A stretch of DNA of 44,884 nt, taken from contig MPMZ01000022.1 of assembly GCA_002238765.1 (NCBI GenBank), positions 1 to 44,884 of the forward strand. Reading direction: 5' to 3'. The stretch comes from Nitrospira sp. bin75. GTDB taxonomy: Bacteria; Nitrospirota; Nitrospiria; Nitrospirales; UBA8639. The notes under the pieces were generated by a model. It made no database searches and was not told the DNA's origin. It worked only from the letters and a program-made list of their open reading frames with translations. Below are positions 34,160-42,133 of this stretch, piece by piece (positions within the stretch are counted from its first letter, which is position 1; the number at the start of each line of letters is the position of its first letter). The position numbers were made by a program, and so were the translations under genes.

Positions 34160-34987
34160 CTAGGAAACGCCGAGCGCTCCGGGCGTTTGCAGTTGGCACG
34201 CCTCCTGTTCGTGCTCAAACAGTTCGGTGATGTCCGGATGGTCGCCACACAAGGGGCACCTGGGATTTCGTTTCGTCTTGATTTCACGAAACGCGGTTTT
34301 TCGAGCATCAAAGTCGAGAATCCGGTCCGTGAGCGGGTCCCCGATTCCAAGGATCAATTTCAACGCCTCCGTGGCCTGAATGGTCCCGATGATACCGGCG
34401 ACGACGCCGATGATGCCCGCCTCCTGGCAACTGGGCACGAGCCCGGGCGGCGGGGGATGCTGGAAAATGCATCGGTAGCAAGCCGATTGTTTGGGCACAA
34501 TGGAAAACACCCGGCCCTCGAATCGGAGGATCCCGCCGTGGATCAGGGGTTTCCCGGCGAAATAGCAGGCATCATTGATGAGAAACTTTGCCGGAAATGT
34601 ATCCACGCCATCAATCACCACGTCGTAGGGCGCGATATAGTCCATCGCATTGGAGGCGGTAAAGCGATCTTCGTACGTTTCAACGGTCACGTCGGGATTC
34701 AGGAGAAATATCTTGTCTTTCGCCGATTGTACTTTTGACCGTCCGACGTCGGGAGTATGGTGAAGCACCTGTCGTTGAAGGTTGGACCGGTCGACCACGT
34801 CGCTGTCGATCAAGCCGATCGTTCCGACACCGGCTGCGGCCAAATAGAGGGCGACCGGCGAACCGAGCCCTCCCGCCCCGACCACAAACACTTTTGCCTG
34901 GGCAATTTTCTTTTGTCCCTTCCCTCCGACTTCGGGTAACAGGATGTGCCGGCTGTATCGGTTAATTTGTTCTTCAGAGAAACTCAT
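34160..34987 (-). CDS. E1-like sulfur-carrier adenylyltransferase (MoeB/ThiF family), copy 2
   Basis: A 275-residue paralogue of the enzyme at 31566-32366, with the same plan: QINRYSRHILLPEVGGKGQKK, the ATP loop VFVVGAGGLGSPVALYLAAAG, DSDVVDRSNLQRQ, CYRC, VPSCQEAGIIG and CPLC. No rhodanese domain. The C-terminal tail is a little longer and differs in sequence. It sits between threonine synthase and cysteine synthase (14 bp from the latter). With two carriers in the operon, each enzyme may serve one; the ThiS-like carrier is the more likely partner here by proximity. Confidence 0.93.
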   Translation of the reverse strand: MSFSEEQINRYSRHILLPEVGGKGQKKIAQAKVFVVGAGGLGSPVALYLAAAGVGTIGLIDSDVVDRSNLQRQVLHHTPDVGRSKVQSAKDKIFLLNPDVTVETYEDRFTASNAMDYIAPYDVVIDGVDTFPAKFLINDACYFAGKPLIHGGILRFEGRVFSIVPKQSACYRCIFQHPPPPGLVPSCQEAGIIGVVAGIIGTIQATEALKLILGIGDPLTDRILDFDARKTAFREIKTKRNPRCPLCGDHPDITELFEHEQEACQLQTPGALGVS

Positions 34988-35001
34988 GTCGAGAGACGCA
35001 G

Positions 35002-35931
35002 CTAGATATTAAAGTACTTTTCGATGCTCAGATACCGTTCACCCGTGTCGCATAAAACCGTGATGACGTTCTGGTCCGGCCTCAGGTCTTTCGCGACCTG
35101 CTGGGCCGCGAAGACGTTGGCGCCGGCGGAAATACCCACGAGCAGCCCTTCTTTTTTCGCCAGCAGTTTTGTGGTTTGATAGGCTTGGTCGTCGGTCACC
35201 CGAATAATATCATCAATAATGGAACGATTCAGTACTGTCGGCACAAACCCGGCGCCGATGCCTTGAATCTTATGCGGGCCCGGTGCGCCTCCGGAGAGCA
35301 CCGGAGATCCCGCCGGTTCCACGGCAACGATTCTGGTGGCGGGAGCACGTTCTTTCAACACCTCCCCGCACCCCGTGATGGTCCCGCCTGTCCCGACGGC
35401 TGCGACAAACGCATCGATCTTGCCGTCCATGGCATCCCAGATCTCAACCGCCGTCGTGGCCCGGTGCATCGCGGGATTCGCCGGATTGGAAAATTGGTCG
35501 GGCATAAAATATTCAGGATTCTGGGCAATAATGCTCTGAGCTTCCCGGATCGAACCCTGCATGCCTTCCCAGGCCGGGGTCAAAATCAATTGTGCGCCAT
35601 AGGAGGACAACAGGCTTGCGCGTTCGAGGCTCATGCTTTCCGGCATGACCAGAATCAATTTATAGCCGCGAACCGCGGCGATCAACGCGAGTCCGATCCC
35701 CGTGTTTCCGCTGGTCGGTTCGACGATCGTGCCACCCGGTTGGAGTGTGCCGGCACGTTCGGCCTCATCGATCATATTGAGGCAGATCCGATCCTTGACG
35801 CTGCCGCCGGGGTTGGCAAACTCCACCTTTCCGAAAATGGCGCCGCCGCCTTCCTCCGAAAGGCGATTCAATCGAACCAGGGGCGTCTTGCCGATTCCCT
35901 CCGTAATCTTTGATAAATATCGGGTGGTCAC
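35002..35931 (-). CDS. cysK: Cysteine synthase (CysK/CysM family)
   Basis: A 309-residue PLP enzyme that makes cysteine from an activated serine. It begins ITEGIGKTPLVRLNRL; the PLP lysine is in NPGGSVKDRI, the asparagine loop is VEPTSGNTGIGLA and the phosphate loop is VGTGGTITGCGEV. It starts with GTG at 35931, which overlaps the stop of the ThiS-like gene (GTGA). In M. tuberculosis, CysM uses the thiocarboxylate of CysO as sulfur donor; the gene order here (carrier, cysteine synthase, E1, carrier, JAMM) suggests the same. Whether the substrate is O-acetylserine or O-phosphoserine cannot be decided by eye. Confidence 0.93.
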   Translation of the reverse strand: MTTRYLSKITEGIGKTPLVRLNRLSEEGGGAIFGKVEFANPGGSVKDRICLNMIDEAERAGTLQPGGTIVEPTSGNTGIGLALIAAVRGYKLILVMPESMSLERASLLSSYGAQLILTPAWEGMQGSIREAQSIIAQNPEYFMPDQFSNPANPAMHRATTAVEIWDAMDGKIDAFVAAVGTGGTITGCGEVLKERAPATRIVAVEPAGSPVLSGGAPGPHKIQGIGAGFVPTVLNRSIIDDIIRVTDDQAYQTTKLLAKKEGLLVGISAGANVFAAQQVAKDLRPDQNVITVLCDTGERYLSIEKYFNI

Positions 35932-36128
35932 GCCCCTCCACCCATATAGAACAGAAATTCTACCTTATCGCCCTCCCGGACGTTCGTGGTTTCAAGTTGG
36001 TGCCGTTCGACAATTTGAGTATTCAGTTCAACGGCAACCATATGCGGGTCGACGTCCTTATGTTTCAGGACATCCATGATGGTGTCGGCCTGAAGCTCTT
36101 CGGGTTTACCATTAATGGTGATTTGCAT
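35928..36128 (-). CDS. thiS: ThiS-like sulfur carrier protein with C-terminal -GGGA
   Basis: A 66-residue beta-grasp protein of ThiS size: MQITINGKPEELQ at the start, VAVELNTQIV in the middle and KVEFLFYMGGGA at the end. ThiS normally ends in Gly-Gly; here three glycines are followed by alanine, so the usual diglycine is not at the terminus as translated. It is the first gene of the sulfur operon and its stop overlaps the GTG start of cysteine synthase. No thiamine gene (thiG, thiC) is nearby, so a role in cysteine synthesis is more likely than in thiamine, although both are possible. Confidence 0.9.
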   Translation of the reverse strand: MQITINGKPEELQADTIMDVLKHKDVDPHMVAVELNTQIVERHQLETTNVREGDKVEFLFYMGGGA

Positions 36129-36167
36129 TGTGTGCTCCGCCGTATGGGATAGGACTATAAACAGTTT

Positions 36168-36197
36168 AGAGTAACAAACTCATAACAATTTCGTCAA
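36168..36197 (-). promoter_or_regulatory. Probable promoter of the sulfur-transfer operon
   Basis: On the minus strand TTGACG (36197-36192) and TACTCT (36173-36168) are separated by 18 bp, 40 bp before the first gene of the operon. The interval between the sirtuin stop and this operon is the only AT-rich spacer of useful size nearby. The -10 box is imperfect. Confidence 0.45.
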
Positions 36198-36219
36198 GAA
36201 AATGTGAAATTACAAGGAG

Positions 36220-36948
36220 TTACGAAACAAGTTGAGGCACCAGGTCTTTGGCGTGACCCCGGATGGCCACGTCGACCAGGTTGGACTGAGGTGTCGGGTC
36301 CAGATTCAGTTCCGCCACAAAAGCCCCGTTGTCCTTGGCGACGGGCCCGAAAGACGCGGCCGGGTACACCACGCCGGACGTGCCGATAATCAGGAGCATT
36401 TCGCAATTGCGTAAGGCAGCGAAACTGTGTTGCAGATCATCAGGGTCCAGGGATTCTCCAAACCAGACGATGTGAGGACGAAGAAGTCCTTCGCACGTGG
36501 CACATTCGGGCAATATGGCGATGGGCACGTCGCGATTGTCGTCCAGCCGTCCGCATTGTGTGCAACGCACCTTCCAGATATTGCCGTGGATTTCCGACAG
36601 GCGTTGAGAGCCCGCCAAAGGGTGGAGTCCATCGACGTTTTGAGTAATGAGCCAAAAATTGTCGATCCGTTGTTCCAGTTCCACGAGGGCGGTATGGGCC
36701 GGATTCGGTTGCTTGGTCGCAATGAGTTCGCGGCGCCAATTGTACCATTCCCATACGAGCGTGGGATCGCGGTTGAAAGCTTCGGGGGAGGCCAGTTCTT
36801 CGGGCCGGTGATCCTTCCACAGCCCATCCGCGCCACGAAACGTCGGCACGCCGCTGTCCGCGGAAATGCCGGCTCCGGTCAGGACCGTCACGGCGGTGGT
36901 CCGGGCAAGTCGCGCCTTCAGTTCCTGGATTGCGGGGGAAGCGGTCAT
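36220..36948 (-). CDS. cobB: NAD-dependent protein deacylase, sirtuin (SIR2/CobB family)
   Basis: A 242-residue sirtuin that removes acyl groups from lysine using NAD. The NAD-binding start is TVLTGAGISADSGVPTFRG (about residues 21-39), followed by QNVDGLH and the catalytic histidine in SEIHGN (His121). Zinc is held by CTQC (129/132) and CATC (149/152). Tyr69 and Arg72 in WEWYNWRR form the YxxR motif that marks desuccinylases and demalonylases of the SIRT5 class. I use the ATG at 36948; a TTG two codons upstream is also open. It lies upstream of the sulfur operon in the same direction but has its own spacer. Confidence 0.93.
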   Translation of the reverse strand: MTASPAIQELKARLARTTAVTVLTGAGISADSGVPTFRGADGLWKDHRPEELASPEAFNRDPTLVWEWYNWRRELIATKQPNPAHTALVELEQRIDNFWLITQNVDGLHPLAGSQRLSEIHGNIWKVRCTQCGRLDDNRDVPIAILPECATCEGLLRPHIVWFGESLDPDDLQHSFAALRNCEMLLIIGTSGVVYPAASFGPVAKDNGAFVAELNLDPTPQSNLVDVAIRGHAKDLVPQLVS

Positions 36949-36977
36949 GTTCAATCAAAAACGTCGAAGGGGAGAGG

Positions 36978-37247
36978 CTATCGTTGTTGAGCTTCGAGGC
37001 GATCAAGTCTTGCCTTGAGAACACCGACATCCGTTTCAAGCGATTGGATTCGATGATCAAGTTCTGCAAAAGAAAACTTCAGTAAGGCCCTGACTTCTTT
37101 AAACTCTTCCTGAACGTCTTCCCGAAATTGTTGAATCTCCGTAAGGATGACCTGATGGCCTTCGGCTATTTGCTGAAGATCGTGTCGGAATCCTTCGGCA
37201 ACAATGCTAAAATGGCGTTTCAACTGCTCCATATTTTCTGCATTCAT
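36978..37247 (-). CDS. Small coiled-coil protein of unknown function
   Basis: An 89-residue, strongly charged protein that is almost wholly predicted coiled coil by its heptads: ILTEIQQFREDVQEEFKEV, then LDHRIQSLETDVGVLKARLDRLE. No membrane segment or enzymatic motif. I start it at the ATG at 37247 (GGAG five bases upstream); the frame continues to 37298 but would then overlap the transglycosylase gene. Function is unknown. It lies between the sirtuin gene and the transglycosylase gene on the same strand. Confidence 0.65.
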   Translation of the reverse strand: MNAENMEQLKRHFSIVAEGFRHDLQQIAEGHQVILTEIQQFREDVQEEFKEVRALLKFSFAELDHRIQSLETDVGVLKARLDRLEAQQR

Positions 37248-37272
37248 AGCTTCTCCAACTCCCGGAGGATCG

Positions 37273-38049
37273 TCAGACTTTGCGGAGGTATTGCTCAAGC
37301 AGGGCGTGGTAGGCGCGGATGCGTTTCACGTACCGGACGGGCTCTCCGCCGCGAGCGTACCCATGGCGCAAAGTTTCGTAGTAGGGTTCCTGGGCCAAGA
37401 GGGGCAGCATGGTCTTGAGATCATTCCAGGAATGAGGATTCTTCCCCATCCGGCGCGCCAGCTGTTGAGCATCCTTGACGTGTCCCATGCCCACGTTATA
37501 GGCCGCCAGGGCAATCCAGATCCGGTCGGATTTTCCGATACGGCGGGGAAGACGTTTTTCCAGGCTCTGAAAATACCGGGCACCACCTTCGATACTCTTG
37601 GTAGGATCCTCCCGATTTGTGATGCCCAAAGACGAAGCGGTATCGCGGGTGAGCATCATGATGCCTCGAACGCCGGTTGGACTGACGGCATGTCGATCCC
37701 AACGTGATTCCTGATAGGCTTGAGCCGCCAGTAACGTCCACGAAATTCCATAGGCCTGCGCGACGCCTTCAAATTGTCGCCGATATTGGGGCAGGCGGGT
37801 TTCAATGTGGTGCTGAAAACGGCGGATCTCCCACCAGGCGAGATCGGCTTTGACCGGAGTCGGCACATAGTCCGCGGTTTCGGGTTGCGGCTTGGATGAA
37901 GGCTCCGGCTCTGTGACGGGAGTGGACAGCCATACTCCTGCAATCAGCAACAGGAGAACGGAACAGGCTGCCGTACTCTTTCCGACGACGGATGCCGTTC
38001 GTAGAAATTCGGATTTCGCTGGCAGGTATTTCGACAAGGATGAAAGCAT
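37273..38049 (-). CDS. Membrane-anchored lytic transglycosylase (SLT domain, MltF-like)
   Basis: A 258-residue murein-cleaving enzyme. Residues ~28-43 are a single hydrophobic segment (ACSVLLLLIAGVWL) that is probably an uncleaved anchor, followed by a Pro/Glu-rich linker. The SLT domain runs from about residue 95: the catalytic Glu114 is in AYQESRWDRHAVSPTGVRG, then MMLTRDTASSLGI and ALAAYNVGMGHVKDAQQLAR. It cuts the N-acetylmuramic acid to N-acetylglucosamine bond, releasing anhydro-muropeptides. MltF of E. coli also has an N-terminal solute-binding domain; this protein lacks it. Confidence 0.88.
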   Translation of the reverse strand: MLSSLSKYLPAKSEFLRTASVVGKSTAACSVLLLLIAGVWLSTPVTEPEPSSKPQPETADYVPTPVKADLAWWEIRRFQHHIETRLPQYRRQFEGVAQAYGISWTLLAAQAYQESRWDRHAVSPTGVRGIMMLTRDTASSLGITNREDPTKSIEGGARYFQSLEKRLPRRIGKSDRIWIALAAYNVGMGHVKDAQQLARRMGKNPHSWNDLKTMLPLLAQEPYYETLRHGYARGGEPVRYVKRIRAYHALLEQYLRKV

Positions 38050-38359
38050 GGGCTCGCTCCTCGCTGAGGCAGGTTTTCTTCAAGAAAGACTGTCCCAGAC
38101 CGAAAGTCCCTAAATTTAACCATGAAGTCTACAGAGATCCGTTGCCGATCGCAAGCCCGTTTTCTCGATGGGAGCGGTTTGGATGTGGAATGCGGACAAC
38201 CGGAACGTATGCAGCAGGGAACAACGATCGTTGTTCCCTGCTGCATTGGTGTTGTTCGCTTGGAACGTGTTAGTCTAGCCGAAACCTGCCGTAAAGAAAG
38301 GCGGTTCCGATGTACGTAGACGCTTGTCAAAAGATTCAATGAAGAAAGGATGAGGAAGG
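38050..38359. other. Intergenic region between lytic transglycosylase and ndk
   Basis: This 310-bp divergent spacer has no gene that I can support. It holds the 34-bp palindrome described separately at 38211-38244 and must contain promoters for both flanking genes; I see no box pair good enough to name. The 5' side (38050-38120) is the upstream region of the transglycosylase. Confidence 0.5.
38211..38244. repeat. Perfect 34-bp palindrome (first copy)
   Basis: The left arm GCAGCAGGGAACAACGA is followed directly by its exact reverse complement, with the centre at CGATCG. The inner GGGAACAACGA arm is nearly the same as in a second palindrome at 38809-38834 on the other side of ndk. It has no T-run, so it is more like a REP element or protein-binding site than a standard terminator. 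Confidence 0.85.
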
Positions 38360-38785
38360 ATGGTGGAACGAACGTTAGCGATCATTAAACCTGATGCCGT
38401 GAAAAAACGGGTTATTGGCGATGTCATTCAGAGATATGAAGCTGCCGGGCTGAACCCGGTTGCCATGACCATGATACATTTGTCCGAATCGATTGCCGAG
38501 GGATTCTACGCCGTACACCGTGAACGCCCGTTTTTTCATGATCTGACCACGTTCATGTCCTCGGGGCCGTCAGTCGTCCTTGTACTTGAAGGAGAAAACG
38601 CGATCCAGGCGAACCGTGAGCTGATGGGAGCGACCGATCCAAAGAAAGCCGAGGCCGGAACGATTCGAGCGGCGCATGGAGCTTCGATCGAGGCCAATGC
38701 GGTTCATGGATCCGATTCTCCGGAAACAGCCAACTTCGAAATAGGGTATTTTTTCCCGGGCATGGATTTGCAGGCGGGTCACTGA
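38360..38785 (+). CDS. ndk: Nucleoside diphosphate kinase
   Basis: A 141-residue enzyme that transfers the terminal phosphate between nucleoside triphosphates and diphosphates through a phosphohistidine. The N-terminus [12 protein letters not shown] is diagnostic. The active-site histidine is His116 in NAVHGSDS, and EIGYFFPG follows as usual. The ATG at 38360 follows a purine-rich AAAGGATGAGGAAGG. The gene stands between two related palindromes. Confidence 0.96.
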   Translation: MVERTLAIIKPDAVKKRVIGDVIQRYEAAGLNPVAMTMIHLSESIAEGFYAVHRERPFFHDLTTFMSSGPSVVLVLEGENAIQANRELMGATDPKKAEAGTIRAAHGASIEANAVHGSDSPETANFEIGYFFPGMDLQAGH

Positions 38786-38808
38786 ACGCTGCCGTGCCGT
38801 TACAAGAA

Positions 38809-38834
38809 CCGGGAACGACGATCGTTGTTCCCGG
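38809..38834. repeat. Near-perfect 26-bp palindrome (second copy)
   Basis: The arms CCGGGAACGACGA and TCGTTGTTCCCGG pair with one G-T wobble. The core GGGAACRACGATCG is shared with the palindrome at 38211-38244. It lies 24 bp after the ndk stop and 19 bp before the next gene, so an RNA hairpin at the end of the ndk transcript is possible. Confidence 0.8.
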
Positions 38835-38852
38835 CGGATATTCCTTCGTCAC

Positions 38853-40265
38853 ATGTCGGTCTCCATTTCGTATTTGCGATTCATTGTCATCACGCTGTCC
38901 TCCCTCCTTTTGTTGAGCGGATGTTTTCGCGCTGCAGGGCCAGACGTGGGAGTCCGGGCCTTACGCGACCAAGCCGAAAAACGCTCTTTGGATCAGGCGG
39001 AACATGCGTTTCTTCGAGCCGACTATGCGACGGCTGTTGTGTTACTGAACCGGTTTTTACGTACGCATCCCCAATCGTCCCTGTCGCCGGAAGCACGCTG
39101 GTGGCTGGCCCGGGCGTATCAGAAGACGGGGAATCCGTCTTCGGCCCTGGAACACTTCCGCTTTGTCGCCAAGACGCGGAGATGGAACATGTATCAGACG
39201 GATGCCCGGTTTCGTGCGACGCAGCTTGAAGAACGGTTGAGAGGGCCGGCGCCGAGCGGTTCCATCAGGGGAATCCTGACCGCGCTCGGGTCCGCGCCCG
39301 GCAACGTGGATGCTCTGATCTCGACGAGCGGGGAAATCGAAGCGTCCGTCATTGTGCTGGACGTCCCATGCCCGGTTGGCGGGATGCCGCAGGACAACGG
39401 ACAACCCTTCTCGTTTGATGCCATGCGTTCCGCTGTTCGGGATCTATCCTCTCGATGGACAACGGTCTATCTTGGGGTGACCCTGAGGTGCCTGGGCCAT
39501 TTCGCCCGGGAACGGACATTGGAGAAGTGGAAGGACTGGGCCTATGACCCACCATCGGGAACGCTACGTCGCTCATCCTATTTTTCGTTACAGTTTTCGG
39601 GATACCAGGCGTTCCTTGAAGATTGGCTCGAACAACTCCGTGACCTTCCGCTGACGGGCCTGGTGCTGCGCAACGCGGTTCCCGTGGGCGTGTACGACGG
39701 ATTCAATCCCTTGGCCCTGCGGTTATTCGCCAAAGAATTCGGCGTGGCCTTCGATCCGGTGCGCATGTTCAACGACGACCGGACCGTGCTCGCGGCTGAT
39801 TCCGAGTCCGGCGTTCACCTTCCGGCCGTGTTCTGGAAATGGGCCGGATGGAAGGCCCGGGAACGGCTCCGAATCGTTCAAAGTCTGGTTCAGACGTTGC
39901 GCGTGCGGCTCCCTCATCTTGAGTTCGGTATGACGTTGCAACCTGAAGGTATCACCGATCCCATACGAGGGATGATTGATTTCGCTGAAGATTGGGTCGA
40001 CGTGGGCCGTGGGCCGTTTGACAGGTTTCTGATGACGATCAAAGAGCCGGAATCGACGCTTGTCCGTCAAACCTTTCAAGATTCGCCCGCGGGAGTGTCG
40101 GCAAGCAGCGGTGACGCGGCCCCCGTGGCGAAGTTGGTTCAGTATCTCGGAAAGCCTGACAAAGTCTGGGCCATCCTGCCCGCCCGGGGCACGCACGCAC
40201 GCACGCAATCGCCCATCCTTCCCGAAACGGTCGGCCGTATCTATGACCGGCGTGGGGTTCCTTGA
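38853..40265 (+). CDS. Lipoprotein with TPR-like repeats and PgaB-like C-terminal domain
   Basis: A 470-residue lipoprotein: the signal peptide ends in the lipobox LLSGC near residue 23. Residues ~40-110 look like tetratricopeptide repeats (HAFLRADYATAVVLLNRFLRTHP, ARWWLARAYQKTGNPSSALEHFR). The region after ~residue 160 resembles the glycosidase-like C-terminal domain of PgaB (poly-N-acetylglucosamine deacetylase): GVTLRCLGHFARERTLEKWKD, then LTGLVLRNAVPVGVYDGFNPLALRLFAKEFG, and LRVRLPHLEFGMTL. A role in processing or export of an exopolysaccharide is plausible, but no polysaccharide genes adjoin. A tetranucleotide repeat lies near the 3' end. Confidence 0.65.
   Translation: MSVSISYLRFIVITLSSLLLLSGCFRAAGPDVGVRALRDQAEKRSLDQAEHAFLRADYATAVVLLNRFLRTHPQSSLSPEARWWLARAYQKTGNPSSALEHFRFVAKTRRWNMYQTDARFRATQLEERLRGPAPSGSIRGILTALGSAPGNVDALISTSGEIEASVIVLDVPCPVGGMPQDNGQPFSFDAMRSAVRDLSSRWTTVYLGVTLRCLGHFARERTLEKWKDWAYDPPSGTLRRSSYFSLQFSGYQAFLEDWLEQLRDLPLTGLVLRNAVPVGVYDGFNPLALRLFAKEFGVAFDPVRMFNDDRTVLAADSESGVHLPAVFWKWAGWKARERLRIVQSLVQTLRVRLPHLEFGMTLQPEGITDPIRGMIDFAEDWVDVGRGPFDRFLMTIKEPESTLVRQTFQDSPAGVSASSGDAAPVAKLVQYLGKPDKVWAILPARGTHARTQSPILPETVGRIYDRRGVP
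40190..40207. repeat. CACG tetranucleotide repeat near the 3' end of the lipoprotein gene
   Basis: Four and a half copies of CACG are in the coding sequence (encoding THAR). A gain or loss of one unit would change the last ~20 codons and could read into the spacer before gcvH. Confidence 0.8.
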
Positions 40266-40323
40266 CAAACGGCCGCCCCTCACTTTAGAAAAGTTTTGCC
40301 GATGCGATCGGCGGGAGCGGAAC

Positions 40324-40716
40324 ATGGCGGGAATGATTCCTGAAGAGTTACGATATCACAAAGAACACGAGTGGGTGCGGCTCGACGGACAGCGGGTGAC
40401 GCTGGGGATCAGCGACTTTGCGCAGGACGCCCTGGGTGACGTGGTCTTCGTGGACCTGCCGAAAGTCGATACCGAATTGACCGCAAACCAGGAAATAGGC
40501 GAGGTGGAATCAACCAAAGCCACATCCAGCCTGTACTCGCCGGTCAGCGGAAAAGTCGCGGAAGTGAACGACGAATTGCAGGACCATCCCGAATACCTGA
40601 ACCAGGACCCCTATGGGAAGGGATGGATCGCCGTGATCGAATTGGCCGACCCCGTCGACGTTGAAGCCTTGATGACGGCCTCGCAGTATGAGGAATTTCT
40701 TTCCTCGCAGAGTTAA
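40324..40716 (+). CDS. gcvH: Glycine cleavage system H protein (lipoyl carrier)
   Basis: A 130-residue lipoyl-domain protein: IPEELRYHKEHEWVRLDG at the start, then GISDFAQDALGDVVFVDLP and the lipoyl-lysine Lys65 in VESTKATSSLYSPVSG. It carries the aminomethyl group in glycine cleavage. It is followed directly by a dihydrolipoamide dehydrogenase gene; gcvT and gcvP are not in the window. I start it at the ATG at 40324; the ATG at 40333 is also possible. A role as a lipoate relay or in a one-carbon assimilation route is possible but not shown. Confidence 0.93.
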   Translation: MAGMIPEELRYHKEHEWVRLDGQRVTLGISDFAQDALGDVVFVDLPKVDTELTANQEIGEVESTKATSSLYSPVSGKVAEVNDELQDHPEYLNQDPYGKGWIAVIELADPVDVEALMTASQYEEFLSSQS

Positions 40717-40729
40717 TGCCTCTCCCTTA

Positions 40730-42133
40730 ATGCCTTCCCCCAAACATATTGCCATCCTCGGCGCGGGCCCCGGCGGTTACGTGGCCGCGATTCGCGCGGC
40801 CCAACTCGGGGCCAGGGTGACGATAATTGAAAATCGGGCACTCGGCGGCGTCTGCCTGAATTGGGGCTGTATCCCCAGCAAAGCCCTGCTGTCGGTCGTC
40901 GAATTGGGTGAAAAACTGAAAAAGGCGCATGATCTCGGGCTGCAACTCTCCAATCCCCCCACCTATGACCCGGCGCAAATGGTGGCGAGAAAGAACCGGG
41001 TCGTCAATGGGCTCGTCAACGGCATTGCCACGCTGCTGAAACAGTGGGGCGTGTCGCACGTCCGGGGAACGGGACGGCTGGTGAACGACCGGACGGTGAG
41101 GGTGTCCCTTGCCGACGGTGCTGAAACCTCCGTCCAGGCGGATGGCATCGTCATCGCGACGGGCTCATCGTCGCAGGCGCTCCCGATGTTTCCCGTTGAC
41201 GGGCACGACATCATGACGAGTCAGGAAGCTCTGGAGATTCCACGAATACCCAACCGCTTGCTCATCGTCGGCGGGGGAATCGAAGGTTGTGAATTTGCTT
41301 CCCTGTACGCCGGGTTGGGGTCGCAAGTAACGGTGGTGGAAATTCTGCCCCGCGTGTTGCCTTCGGAAGATGACGAGATCTCGGCTTTTATCGAACGTGA
41401 GTTGAAGAAACGGAGAGGGCGTATCATCGTCGGGAACTCGGTGAAGTCCGTTGCAAAGACGGACGCGGGCATTGCGTCGGAGTTGGCCGATGGAGAACGG
41501 CTGGAATGTGATGCGATCATCGTCTCGGTGGGACGGCGCTGCAATACCAATGGAATCGGGTTGGAAGAAGCCGGCGTCAAGCTTGGAGACCAGGGCGAAA
41601 TCGAAGTTGACGACCATCTGGAAACGAACGTGCCGGGCGTGTATGCCATCGGTGACGTCGTGGGGAAGGCGATGTTGGCACACGTCGCGTCGGCACAAGG
41701 TAAGGTTGCTGCGGACAACCTTGTGGGGAATCCGAAAACCATAAATTATGACGTGGTGCCGGCAGGCATTTTTACGTTGCCGGAGATCGGGCGGGTCGGA
41801 TTGACCGAAGGGCAAATTCGTGAGAGGGGAATCGTCCCAAATATAGGACGCTTTCGGTATAGTGCATTGGGCAAAGCCCATGCCGTCGGCGACACGGTCG
41901 GGTTGGTGAAGATCCTGGCCGACCCGAAAACGGATCGCGTGCTGGGGGCTCATCTGGTGGGAACGCACGCGGCGGATTTGGTCCATCAAGCGGCGTTGGC
42001 CATGCAGTTGAACGCCAAGGCCCGGGACGTCGCCGGCATGATCCACGCGCACCCCACGCATACCGAAGCTTTGATGGAAGCATTCGAGGACGTCGAGGGC
42101 AGGGCTGTACACGTGGCCAGGAAACGACCCTGA
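40730..42133 (+). CDS. lpd: Dihydrolipoamide dehydrogenase
   Basis: A 467-residue flavoprotein disulfide reductase that reoxidises dihydrolipoyl groups with NAD. The FAD-binding start is HIAILGAGPGGYVAAIRAAQLG; the redox disulfide is Cys42/Cys47 in GGVCLNWGCIPSKALL; the NAD-binding loop is LLIVGGGIEGCEFASLYAGLG; the C-terminal active-site histidine is in IHAHPTHTEALMEA. I use the ATG at 40730, which leaves a 13-bp gap after gcvH; a frame opening at 40688 would overlap gcvH. It is the E3 partner for GcvH and possibly for 2-oxoacid dehydrogenases. Confidence 0.96.
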   Translation: MPSPKHIAILGAGPGGYVAAIRAAQLGARVTIIENRALGGVCLNWGCIPSKALLSVVELGEKLKKAHDLGLQLSNPPTYDPAQMVARKNRVVNGLVNGIATLLKQWGVSHVRGTGRLVNDRTVRVSLADGAETSVQADGIVIATGSSSQALPMFPVDGHDIMTSQEALEIPRIPNRLLIVGGGIEGCEFASLYAGLGSQVTVVEILPRVLPSEDDEISAFIERELKKRRGRIIVGNSVKSVAKTDAGIASELADGERLECDAIIVSVGRRCNTNGIGLEEAGVKLGDQGEIEVDDHLETNVPGVYAIGDVVGKAMLAHVASAQGKVAADNLVGNPKTINYDVVPAGIFTLPEIGRVGLTEGQIRERGIVPNIGRFRYSALGKAHAVGDTVGLVKILADPKTDRVLGAHLVGTHAADLVHQAALAMQLNAKARDVAGMIHAHPTHTEALMEAFEDVEGRAVHVARKRP

